This document shows positions 1-12,307 of a DNA stretch of 64,000 bases, in pieces. The translations under genes were made by a program, and so were the position numbers. Source of the stretch: Geomonas diazotrophica (GTDB taxonomy: Bacteria > Desulfobacterota > Desulfuromonadia > Geobacterales > Geobacteraceae); assembly GCF_018919385.1 (NCBI RefSeq), contig NZ_JAHLMF010000006.1, forward strand, positions 248,001 to 312,000, given 5' to 3'. Each line of letters starts with the position of its first letter. Position 1 is the first letter of the stretch. The notes under the pieces are model-generated. The model saw only the letters and a program-made list of their open reading frames with translations, did not search any database and was not told the origin of the DNA.

Positions 1-2059
<2,059 letters not shown>

Positions 2060-2118
2060 GCTCTAGCTCCTCTTTACATAAATGCAGTGAAGTTCTGGTC
2101 CCGTCTCCCGAGCCGGCG

Positions 2119-2280
2119 CTACGGCGCGCCCTGCCAGGGAACCATGTCCTGCAGGGCCTCCCGCATCAGGTCGGACACCTTCATGTTCACTTCCTTGGAA
2201 ATCTTCTCGATGGTCTCGCGCTCCTCGCGGCTCACCCGCACCGAGAGCACGTGGTAACGTGCGTTTTCTTTCTTTTTCAT
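2119..2280 (-). CDS. Small ribbon-helix-helix-like protein (53 aa)
   Basis: A 53-residue protein beginning MKKKENARYHVLSVRVS and ending PWQGAP. The pattern (a short basic N-terminus, an HVLSVRVS beta strand, then two helices REERETIEKISKE and VSDLMREALQDM) fits the MetJ/Arc ribbon-helix-helix fold, known for DNA binding as dimers. It sits between sucD (stop at 2321) and por (start 2059), all on the same strand with short gaps, so it may be a local regulator of this metabolic operon; that role is inference. It could also be the antitoxin half of a lost toxin-antitoxin pair, but no toxin-like partner is present. Confidence 0.72.
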   Translation of the reverse strand: MKKKENARYHVLSVRVSREERETIEKISKEVNMKVSDLMREALQDMVPWQGAP

Positions 2281-2320
2281 GACGATCTCCGCCGCCACCT
2301 CGCGGTGGCGCCCTTTCTCG

Positions 2321-3193
2321 CTACGGTGTGTAGACCTTGAGCAGCGCCTGCGCCATCTCGGCCGGGGTCGCCGCGACGCTGATGCCGCACTCCTTAAGGA
2401 CCGCCACCTTCCCGGTCGCGGTCCCCTTGCCGCCGGAGATGATCGCGCCGGCGTGCCCCATCCGCTTGCCCGGGGGGGCGGTGACCCCGGCGATGTAGGC
2501 CGCCACGGGCTTCGACATGTTCTCCTTGACGAAGCGGGCCGCCTCCTCCTCGGCGCTGCCGCCGATCTCCCCGATCATGATCACCGCCTCCGTGTCCGGG
2601 TCCTCCTGAAACAGGCGCAGGCAGTCGATGTGGCTGGTGCCGTTGACCGGGTCGCCGCCGATCCCAACGCAGGTAGACTGCCCGAGGCCGATGCTGGTCA
2701 GCTGCCAGACCGCCTCGTAGGTGAGCGTGCCGGAACGGGAAACGACGCCGATCTTGCCGGGCTTGTGGATGTAGCCGGGCATGATGCCGATCTTGCACTC
2801 GCCGGGGGTGATCACGCCGGGGCAGTTGGGGCCAACCAGCCGGGTCTTCTTGCCCACCAGGTACTGCTTCACCTTCACCATGTCCAGGACCGGGATCCCC
2901 TCGGTGATGCAGCAGACCAGCTCGACGCCTGCGTCCACCGCCTCCATGATGGAGTCGGCGGCGAACGGCGGCGGGACGTAGATGACGCTCGCGGTGGCGC
3001 CGGTCTCGTGCACCGCCTCGGCGACCGTGTCGAACACCGGGAAGCCGTCGATCACCGTCCCCCCCTTGCCCGGGGTGACCCCACCCACCATCTGCGTGCC
3101 GTACTCGCGGGCGCCCTGCGCGTGGAACAGGCCGGTCGCGCCGGTGATCCCCTGCGTGATGACCCTGGTGTCCTTGCCGATCAATATGCTCAT
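2321..3193 (-). CDS. sucD: Succinyl-CoA synthetase alpha subunit
   Basis: ADP- or GDP-forming succinate-CoA ligase, alpha chain of the TCA-cycle enzyme. 290 residues, against 289 in E. coli. The Rossmann CoA-binding domain has GITGATG at residues 15-21, and the phosphorylated active-site histidine is H247 in the GHAGA motif. The start at 3193 gives [10 protein letters not shown] with GGAGGGACGCC just upstream; a longer reading frame upstream overlaps sucC and lacks family similarity. It lies ten bases after the sucC stop, so the two subunits are translated from one message. Confidence 0.97.
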   Translation of the reverse strand: MSILIGKDTRVITQGITGATGLFHAQGAREYGTQMVGGVTPGKGGTVIDGFPVFDTVAEAVHETGATASVIYVPPPFAADSIMEAVDAGVELVCCITEGIPVLDMVKVKQYLVGKKTRLVGPNCPGVITPGECKIGIMPGYIHKPGKIGVVSRSGTLTYEAVWQLTSIGLGQSTCVGIGGDPVNGTSHIDCLRLFQEDPDTEAVIMIGEIGGSAEEEAARFVKENMSKPVAAYIAGVTAPPGKRMGHAGAIISGGKGTATGKVAVLKECGISVAATPAEMAQALLKVYTP

Positions 3194-3203
3194 GGCGTCC
3201 CTC

Positions 3204-4373
<1,170 letters not shown>

Positions 4374-4479
4374 ACTCCCTCCTTAAAGCCTCTGTTTTAG
4401 CAAACCTGCCAAGGGTACAACATTAATCGATTCTTGTTTTATTTTGACCAAAAAACGGGGGTCAACGTCGCACCACACT

Positions 4480-4508
4480 CATATACTCCCCTGACAAAAA
4501 TTTAGCAA
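4480..4508 (-). promoter_or_regulatory. Possible sigma-70 promoter of sucCD operon
   Basis: On the minus strand TTGCTA (-35, 4503-4508) and TATATG (-10, 4480-4485) are separated by 17 bases. The hexamers are moderate matches in a region with other AT-rich candidates, so this is only the best guess for the start of the sucC transcript. Confidence 0.33.
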
Positions 4509-4806
4509 ACACTTTTATAATGCGTCGGTAAAAAAATTGGTAAGACCAAGATTGCGACCAGGATCCGAGACACATCCCTGCCATCCGCCTTCTGCAATTC
4601 AATCGAACGAATGTTTGAATTATCGGTATTTACAGGCAAATACAAGGACTAGCATAAGGGGCGAAGGGACGGGAGCGCGATCCTAGAACAGAGCCGGCAA
4701 CGTTATTTGGTTACATTGTAATACAGCGACATTCACCACCAACTGAGGGGACAAACGTTCACGCGCGAAAATAAAACACAGCGTAAACATCTCATGGTCC
4801 CGACAC

Positions 4807-4850
4807 AAAAAAATCCCCCACTCCTCGCCTGAACGGGAGGAATGGGGGAC
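4807..4850 (-). terminator. Intrinsic terminator of maeB
   Basis: Minus-strand transcript forms CCCCCATTCCTC paired with GAGGAGTGGGGG (one mismatch) followed by a run of T. It begins about 20 bases after the maeB stop codon. Confidence 0.88.
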
Positions 4851-4870
4851 CAGGACACGCGGTCCCGCGG

Positions 4871-7120
<2,250 letters not shown>

Positions 7121-7156
7121 CTATGCATTCCTCCTCGTTCAGCCATTTTTTGGTTC

Positions 7157-7196
7157 AAAAAAAGAGGGCAGCAGCAACAATGGTGCTAGCCCTCTC
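7157..7196 (-). terminator. Terminator/attenuator between dctA and maeB
   Basis: On the minus strand GAGGGC (from 7194-7189) pairs with GCCCTC (7169-7164) around an 18-19 base loop that can pair further, followed by seven T residues. maeB starts only about 37 bases beyond, so partial read-through may set the dctA:maeB ratio. Confidence 0.8.
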
Positions 7197-7256
7197 TCGA
7201 GAAGCCCCTCTCGGGGCGAAAATGAAGGGGACGGCCCGGCCGCCCCCGTGAAAACG

Positions 7257-8570
7257 CTATGCCTCTTCCGGCTCCGGCTCCAAGAGCCCCATCTCGGGCT
7301 CCTCCTCGATCTCCTGGTGGTTCAGCACGCGGGACATACGCTCCATGTCGAGCTCGTTCTCCCAGCGGGATACCACCACGGTGGCAACACCGTTGCCCAC
7401 CAGGTTGGTGAGGGCGCGCGCCTCGGACATGAAGCGGTCGATCCCAAGGATCAGGGCCAGTCCCGCCACCGGGATGGTCGGGATGGCGGCGAAGGTCGCG
7501 GCCAGCGTCACGAAGCCGCTGCCGGTGACGCCTGCGGCACCCTTGGAGGTGAGCATCAGCACGCCAAGGATGGTCAGGGTCTGGGTCATGGTGAGCGGGG
7601 TGTTGGTGGCCTGCGCCACGAAGATGGCGGCCATGGTCAGGTAAATGGAGGTGCCGTCCAGGTTGAAGGAGTAGCCGGTCGGGATGACCAGGCCGACGAC
7701 GGACTTGGTGCAGCCGAGGTTCTCGAGCTTCGCCATCATGCGCGGCAGCGCCGATTCGGAGGAGGAGGTTCCCAGTACGATCAGGAGCTCTTCCTTGATG
7801 TAGGAGATGAACTTGAAGATGTTGAAGCCGCAGATCTTGCCGATGGTGCCGAGCACCACGAAGATGAACAAGAGGCAGGTGAGGTAGAAGCTACCCATCA
7901 GCATCCCCAGCTTCGCCAGCGAGCCCAGGCCGAACTTGCCGATGGTGAAGGCCATGGCCCCGAACGCACCGATGGGGGCGAACTTCATGATCAGGTTGAC
8001 CACCCCGAACAGGGCGTGGGAGACGTCATCGATGAACTTGTAGATCGGCTTTCCCTTCTCGCCGAGCGCGGAAAGGGCCAGGCCGAAGAAGATGGCGAAG
8101 AAGAGCACCTGGAGGATCTCCCCCTTGGCGAAGGCGTCGACCACGCTGTTGGGGATGATGCTCAGGGCGAAATCTGCGAAGCTGTGCGACTTGGCCGCGG
8201 TAGCGGTGTAGGTGGCGAGCCCTTTCGTATCCAGCTTGGTGACGTCGGCGTTCATGCCCACACCGGGCTGGATCACATTGATCACCAAAAGGCCGATGCC
8301 GAGCGCCACGGTCGAGACCACTTCGAAGTAGAGCAGCGCCTTGCCTCCCACGCGTCCCACCTTCTTCATATCGTCCATGCCGGCGATGCCGGTTACCACG
8401 GTACAGAAGATAACCGGGGTGATGATCATCTTGATCATCTTGATGAAGCCGTCGCCCAAAGGCTTCATGGCCGCTCCGGTGTCAGGCAGGTAGTAGCCAA
8501 GCGCGACACCGATGGATATCGCCAGCAGCACCTGGAAGTACAGAACCTGGTAGAACTTCTTCGTTTTCAT
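7257..8570 (-). CDS. dctA: C4-dicarboxylate:cation symporter DctA
   Basis: Inner-membrane sodium/proton dicarboxylate symporter (SLC1/DAACS family) importing succinate, fumarate and malate. 437 residues (E. coli DctA 428). The hallmark serine-rich re-entrant loop ([13 protein letters not shown]) and the [12 protein letters not shown] segment in transmembrane helix 7 are both present, with eight to ten hydrophobic spans. The C-terminal tail is acidic ([16 protein letters not shown]). ATG at 8570 follows AAAAGGAGAGACC; an in-frame extension further upstream overlaps promoter elements and is rejected. Control by the adjacent two-component system through a sigma-54 promoter is strongly suggested by the upstream sequence. 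Confidence 0.96.
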   Translation of the reverse strand: MKTKKFYQVLYFQVLLAISIGVALGYYLPDTGAAMKPLGDGFIKMIKMIITPVIFCTVVTGIAGMDDMKKVGRVGGKALLYFEVVSTVALGIGLLVINVIQPGVGMNADVTKLDTKGLATYTATAAKSHSFADFALSIIPNSVVDAFAKGEILQVLFFAIFFGLALSALGEKGKPIYKFIDDVSHALFGVVNLIMKFAPIGAFGAMAFTIGKFGLGSLAKLGMLMGSFYLTCLLFIFVVLGTIGKICGFNIFKFISYIKEELLIVLGTSSSESALPRMMAKLENLGCTKSVVGLVIPTGYSFNLDGTSIYLTMAAIFVAQATNTPLTMTQTLTILGVLMLTSKGAAGVTGSGFVTLAATFAAIPTIPVAGLALILGIDRFMSEARALTNLVGNGVATVVVSRWENELDMERMSRVLNHQEIEEEPEMGLLEPEPEEA

Positions 8571-8657
8571 GGTCTCTCCTTTTGATTGGCTCTCGTGAAC
8601 CTGGATTATAGATCCGACAAAGGCGTTAGCCGATAACACTGTTTGACACTCCATATC

Positions 8658-8673
8658 AGCAAGAGCGGTACCA
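8658..8673 (-). promoter_or_regulatory. Sigma-54 (-24/-12) promoter of dctA
   Basis: Minus strand reads TGGTACCGCTCTTGCT against consensus TGGCAC-N5-TTGCW, ten of eleven positions, with the GG and GC doublets exactly ten bases apart. Predicted start near 8647, giving a leader of about 77 bases to the dctA ATG. The adjacent sigma-54 activator gene supports it. Confidence 0.87.
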
Positions 8674-8745
8674 AGAGGCCGTATACGGATGCAAGTCGTC
8701 GATTTTACATCGGAAAATAATGTTTTACGAATGAAAGGGGCCCGA

Positions 8746-8773
8746 AAAGGTATTAACCAAAGTGAATACCTTT
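8746..8773. promoter_or_regulatory. Perfect 9-bp inverted repeat upstream of dctA promoter
   Basis: AAAGGTATT (8746-8754) and its exact complement AATACCTTT (8765-8773) flank ten bases. It lies between the paired TTAACC palindromes and the sigma-54 promoter, a suitable place for an architectural or repressor site; the binding protein is unknown. Confidence 0.55.
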
Positions 8774-8820
8774 GTTGTTGCAATCGGGGAAGTGTCTACG
8801 TTTCGGGAAGATGCAGGCGC

Positions 8821-8852
8821 TTAACCATGGTTAAGGAGTTAACCTAGGTTAA
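8821..8852. promoter_or_regulatory. Paired 14-bp palindromes, probable enhancer (UAS) for the sigma-54 activator
   Basis: TTAACCATGGTTAA (8821-8834) and TTAACCTAGGTTAA (8839-8852) are two perfect palindromes of the same form, 18 bases centre to centre, about 150-180 bases upstream of the -24 box of dctA. This spacing and doubling is typical of upstream activator sites for DctD/NtrC-type regulators. A single half site TTAACC recurs at 8753-8758. Confidence 0.75.
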
Positions 8853-8913
8853 GACCATTAGTGCTGCAGCGGGGGGTGAGGCGCGGGCAGAGTGTATTTC
8901 GGGGCAGGGGGAT

Positions 8914-8966
8914 AAAAAAAAAGTCGCGGCGGCCGCGGCGGAGAGGAAGGTGGCTCTCCGCCGCGT
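8914..8966 (-). terminator. Terminator of the dct regulatory operon
   Basis: Minus-strand GCGGCGGAGAG pairs with CTCTCCGCCGC around a short loop, then GGCCGCCGCGAC and nine T residues. It follows the stop of the activator gene at 8970 directly. Confidence 0.8.
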
Positions 8967-8969
8967 TGC

Positions 8970-10376
8970 CTACTTGCGCGACATCTTGAGACGCTTGTTG
9001 AGCGCGGGTGCGGAGATGCCCAAAAGCCGCGCCGCAATGGCCTGCACACCGTTGGAGCGGCTGATGGCCTCCTCCACCAGCAGCTCGGCAGCCTCGACGA
9101 AGGTGGGGAGGCGCTCGAAAGTCGCAAACGGGTTTTGACTCTGGAGCGGCGGGTTGGCCGTGTCGCGGCTCTGCCCGATCGCCTTGAGGAAACTCTCCAT
9201 GGAAAGGATGCGATCCTTGTGCAGGCTGACCGCGTTGTAGACCATGCCGCGCAGCTCGCGGACGTTGCCGGGGAAGCTGTAGGTGGCAAGCACCTGGGCC
9301 AGCTCCTTTGGGGGGGTGGGCTTCTTCTTCCCCAGCGACTTGGCCGCCTCGTTCAGGAAGTAATCGAGCAGCAGCGGGATGTCCCCAACCCTCTCCCTTA
9401 ACGGCGGAATGCTGATGCGGTGGGTGCAGAGACGGTAATAGAGGTCGCGCCGGAACTCCCCCGCCGCCTCCCTGGCGGCCAGGTCGCGGTGGGTCGCCAC
9501 CACGATGCGCGCGTTCATCCTCTTGGGGCGGTCGCCACCCAGCGGGAAGTACTCCCCCTCCTGGAGCAGGCGCAACAGCTTCACCTGGGAAGCGATGCTC
9601 AGGTCCCCTATCTCGTCCAGAAACAGCGTGCCGTTGCCGGCCTGCTCGATCATGCCGGGGCGGGCCTGGTCGGCGCCGGTGTAGGCGCCGCGCACGTGGC
9701 CGAACAGCGTGTCAGCGAAGACCGTGTCGTCGAGCCCGGCCACGTTGACGGCGACCAGCGGCCCGGAGCAGCCGCTCAGGGTGTGCACCGCGCGGGCCAC
9801 CAGTTCCTTCCCCACCCCGCTCTCACCGGTGATCAAAAGCGGCTGGTGGCTGGGGGAAACCGCCTCCACGTAGTTGAACAGGTCGTGCATGCGGGGGTCG
9901 CAGGTGACGATGTCCACGAAGGCCTCGGGGTGCTTCAGCTCCCGCGACAGCATCCGGTCCGACATGGTGCGGAACTCCTGCTGCAGTTCGAGGATCCGGA
10001 CGGCGCGCAGCACCCCGCTCACCAGGCGGTCCTCCTCGTCGGTCTTGACGATGTAGTCGAAGGCACCCAGCTTCATGCAGCGCACCGCAGTCTCCAGCTG
10101 GTTCATGCCGCTCACGATGATGGTCATGATGCCCGGGTGGCTCTCCCCGATCTGCTGCAACAGCGTTTCACCGCAGGGCTGCGGCATGGTGAGGTCCAAA
10201 AGCACCAGCCCGATCCCCCCTTGGTCGAGGAGCCCCATCACCTCCCGGCTCTCCTGGCAGGTGACGATGTTGTTGATCCCGGCGCAGCTCTTCAGGGTGA
10301 GCGCGAACGACTTGAGCCAGGCCGGCTCGTCGTCCACCAGAAGGATGCCAAAGGCGGGGAAAAGGGTCTTTTTCAT
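8970..10376 (-). CDS. dctD: Sigma-54-dependent response regulator, DctD-like
   Basis: 468 residues in the order receiver (about 8-125, phosphoacceptor D61, conserved lysine K111), AAA+ sigma-54 interaction domain (about 155-385, Walker A GESGVGKE at 184-191, GAYTGA at 230-235) and a Fis-type helix-turn-helix at the C-terminus (about 430-465). The sigma-54 contact loop has tyrosine where most family members have phenylalanine, a known tolerated variant. The ATG overlaps the kinase stop codon as ATGA, so the pair is translationally coupled. Its likely targets are the TTAACC palindromes upstream of dctA, immediately downstream of this operon. The symbol is assigned by context. Confidence 0.9.
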   Translation of the reverse strand: MKKTLFPAFGILLVDDEPAWLKSFALTLKSCAGINNIVTCQESREVMGLLDQGGIGLVLLDLTMPQPCGETLLQQIGESHPGIMTIIVSGMNQLETAVRCMKLGAFDYIVKTDEEDRLVSGVLRAVRILELQQEFRTMSDRMLSRELKHPEAFVDIVTCDPRMHDLFNYVEAVSPSHQPLLITGESGVGKELVARAVHTLSGCSGPLVAVNVAGLDDTVFADTLFGHVRGAYTGADQARPGMIEQAGNGTLFLDEIGDLSIASQVKLLRLLQEGEYFPLGGDRPKRMNARIVVATHRDLAAREAAGEFRRDLYYRLCTHRISIPPLRERVGDIPLLLDYFLNEAAKSLGKKKPTPPKELAQVLATYSFPGNVRELRGMVYNAVSLHKDRILSMESFLKAIGQSRDTANPPLQSQNPFATFERLPTFVEAAELLVEEAISRSNGVQAIAARLLGISAPALNKRLKMSRK

Positions 10377-12184
10377 GTCGACGGACTCCTGTCGGGGACG
10401 GGAAAAGAGAGGGTCACCGTGGTGCCCGCCCCCGCGTTGGACTGGAACTGCAGGGCCCCGCCGTGCTCCTTGACGATCCCCGCGGAGACGGAGAGCCCGA
10501 GGCCGGTGCCGCCGCTCTCCCTCTTGGTGGTGAAGAAGGGATCGAGCAGGTAGGGAAGGTGCTCCTGCGCCACTCCCACCCCCTGGTCGGTGACCTGGAG
10601 CAGGACCTGGCCGCGCTCCGCGTCGTAGCTGGTGCCGAGAAACACGCCGCACTCGCGGTTGGGGAGTGCCTGGCAGGCGTTCAGCACCAGGTTGACGATG
10701 ACCTGCTCGATGCGCTGGCCGTTGCCCGAAATCTGCGGCAGCGACCCGTGGAAGACGGCCTGGAAGTGGTCGGTGGAGGAGCGGATGGTCGGGTCCACCA
10801 GGCGCAGCGCGGTCCTCGCCACCGCATCCAGGTCGATGAGCGACTTCTGCCCCATGTCCTTGCGGGCGAAGTCCTTCAGGTCGTTGACGATACGCTTGAT
10901 GCGCTGGGCGCCGTCCTGCATCTCGTCCAGGATGCGCGGGATCTCGTCGCGCATCTCCGAGTAGGGGACCCCGCCGAGCATGAAGTCACCCTGCTCGCGG
11001 TAATGCGCCTCCAGGATCTCCTCCGCGTCGTCATGCACCCGCTTCAGCACCGGGATATCGAGAAGGAGCAGGCCGTTGGGGTTGTTGATCTCGTGCGCGA
11101 CGCCGGAGACCAGGGTCCCCAGCGAGGTCATCTTGTCGGCCTGGATCAGCTTGTCCTGGTGGCGCTTCAACTCCTCCAGGGCCTTGTTGCGCTCGGCCAC
11201 CTCCTGGGCCAGCGCCGTGGTCCGCTCCGCCACCCGCTTGTGCAGGGTCTTGGACCAGAGCACCGTCACCGCCAGGATGATCAGCAGGGGAACCAAGACC
11301 ATCGCCCCATACCTGAGGGCCAGTTCGCGGGTCACCCTGGGTGGATCGTTCACCCCGAGCCAGCGGTTGTAGATCTGGGCGTACTGGCCGGTCTTGATGA
11401 CGATGGCGAGCCCCTCGTTGAAGCGGGCCAGGAGCTCCTTGTCGCCGCGCTCGACCGCGTAGCAGTACTGCTCGCTCACCACGGCCTTCGCGACCGGAAC
11501 CAGGTTGGTGAGGCGCAGTTCGCGGATCAGGTAGATACCGGGAAGTTGGGCCACCACCGCGTAGTCACCCTGCCCCGAGGCGAGCAGCCTGAGCGCCTCG
11601 GCGGGCGTGGGGGTGAGCACCAGGTCCTTTTCGAACCCCATCTGCTTCAGGCGCTCGTGCATGATGCCGGCCTGGAAGACCAGCACCTTCCTGCCGCGCA
11701 GCTCCTCTAGGCTCTTGACCGGTTTGGCGTCGCGCCGGGCGAAGATGGCGTGGTGCACGATGGTGTGCGGCGGCGAGAATTCGACCGAGTTCAGGCGCTG
11801 CGCTGAATAGGAGAGCCCTTGCAGGATGTCGATGCTGCCGTTTTGCAGCCCGGCGCGCATCTCGGACCAGTTGCCGAAGACAAAGCGGACCTTCATCCCC
11901 ATCACTTCGGCGATGGCGCGGGTCAGGTCGACGTTGTAGCCGGCGGGGTTGCCGTCCCTGTCGATGAACTCATAGGGGGGATAGGCGCGGTCCCCCCCCA
12001 CCACGACGGTCGCGGGAGCCTGGTGCGCGGGATCGGGGATGAACTCGGCGAAGGCGGCAAGACACAGCGGGACCAGCAGCAGGAAGAGGGCGAGCAGGGT
12101 GATGCCGGAGCGGAGCTGGGGGAAGCGGGGCCGAAAACTTTTGCCGAAGCGCTGCTTTTTGCCTGTCAAGGCGTGGTGGACCAC
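10373..12184 (-). CDS. dctB: Membrane histidine kinase with ABC-type solute-binding sensor domain
   Basis: Probable sensor partner of the DctD-like regulator. With the GTG at 12184 (AAGGA seven bases upstream) it has 603 residues; an ATG at 12280 in the same frame has no ribosome site. Order: basic N-terminus and membrane helix (about 25-48), a periplasmic family-3 solute-binding domain (about 58-285; VVVGGDRAYPPYEFIDRDG, WSEMRAGLQNGSIDIL), second helix (about 295-318), a coiled linker, a HisKA-type box with the phosphorylated histidine in VSGVAHEINNPNG, and an ATPase domain with DQGVGV and GTGLGLS motifs. Classic DctB proteins use a PAS-like periplasmic sensor, so this one differs; the ligand could be a dicarboxylate or another solute. 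Symbol by context only. Confidence 0.85.
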   Translation of the reverse strand: MVHHALTGKKQRFGKSFRPRFPQLRSGITLLALFLLLVPLCLAAFAEFIPDPAHQAPATVVVGGDRAYPPYEFIDRDGNPAGYNVDLTRAIAEVMGMKVRFVFGNWSEMRAGLQNGSIDILQGLSYSAQRLNSVEFSPPHTIVHHAIFARRDAKPVKSLEELRGRKVLVFQAGIMHERLKQMGFEKDLVLTPTPAEALRLLASGQGDYAVVAQLPGIYLIRELRLTNLVPVAKAVVSEQYCYAVERGDKELLARFNEGLAIVIKTGQYAQIYNRWLGVNDPPRVTRELALRYGAMVLVPLLIILAVTVLWSKTLHKRVAERTTALAQEVAERNKALEELKRHQDKLIQADKMTSLGTLVSGVAHEINNPNGLLLLDIPVLKRVHDDAEEILEAHYREQGDFMLGGVPYSEMRDEIPRILDEMQDGAQRIKRIVNDLKDFARKDMGQKSLIDLDAVARTALRLVDPTIRSSTDHFQAVFHGSLPQISGNGQRIEQVIVNLVLNACQALPNRECGVFLGTSYDAERGQVLLQVTDQGVGVAQEHLPYLLDPFFTTKRESGGTGLGLSVSAGIVKEHGGALQFQSNAGAGTTVTLSFPVPDRSPST

Positions 12185-12307
12185 TGCTCCATCCTTAAAG
12201 CTGGGGTGCGGCCTCCCCCGCCGCCGGACGGCAGCGGGAAGGCCCATCACACTATCGCACGCCTGAAGTGCACAAGTCAATGAAGCTCATGAGAAAAATG
12301 TCCCGAG

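Larger units (their letters stand above)
4374..4870. other. Long AT-rich intergenic region upstream of sucC
   Basis: No gene is supported in this 497-base stretch. It is clearly more AT-rich than its surroundings. It holds the maeB terminator at its right end (4807-4850), a possible sucC promoter (4480-4508) and two operator-like inverted repeats: TTGACC-N10-GGTCAA on the minus strand around 4444-4466, and AATTCAA-N12-TTGAATT at 4596-4621. The leader of sucC would be about 100 bases if the proposed promoter is right. Confidence 0.5.

Noticed and set aside
2119-2280. RHH protein as antitoxin of a toxin-antitoxin pair
   Set aside because: No RelE/ParE-like or other small toxin frame lies next to it; the neighbours are metabolic enzymes.
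4491-4521. CTGACA ... TATAAT on the plus strand as a promoter
   Set aside because: Spacing is 19 bases and no plus-strand gene follows; more likely chance in AT-rich DNA.
7257-8783. Longer dctA start near 8783
   Set aside because: The extension covers the sigma-54 promoter and leader and lacks family similarity; the ATG at 8570 has a clear ribosome site.
12281-12307. Short gap between the Fe-S oxidoreductase and the sensor kinase examined for a promoter
   Set aside because: No convincing sigma-70 or sigma-54 elements were found within this gap or the 12185-12280 leader.
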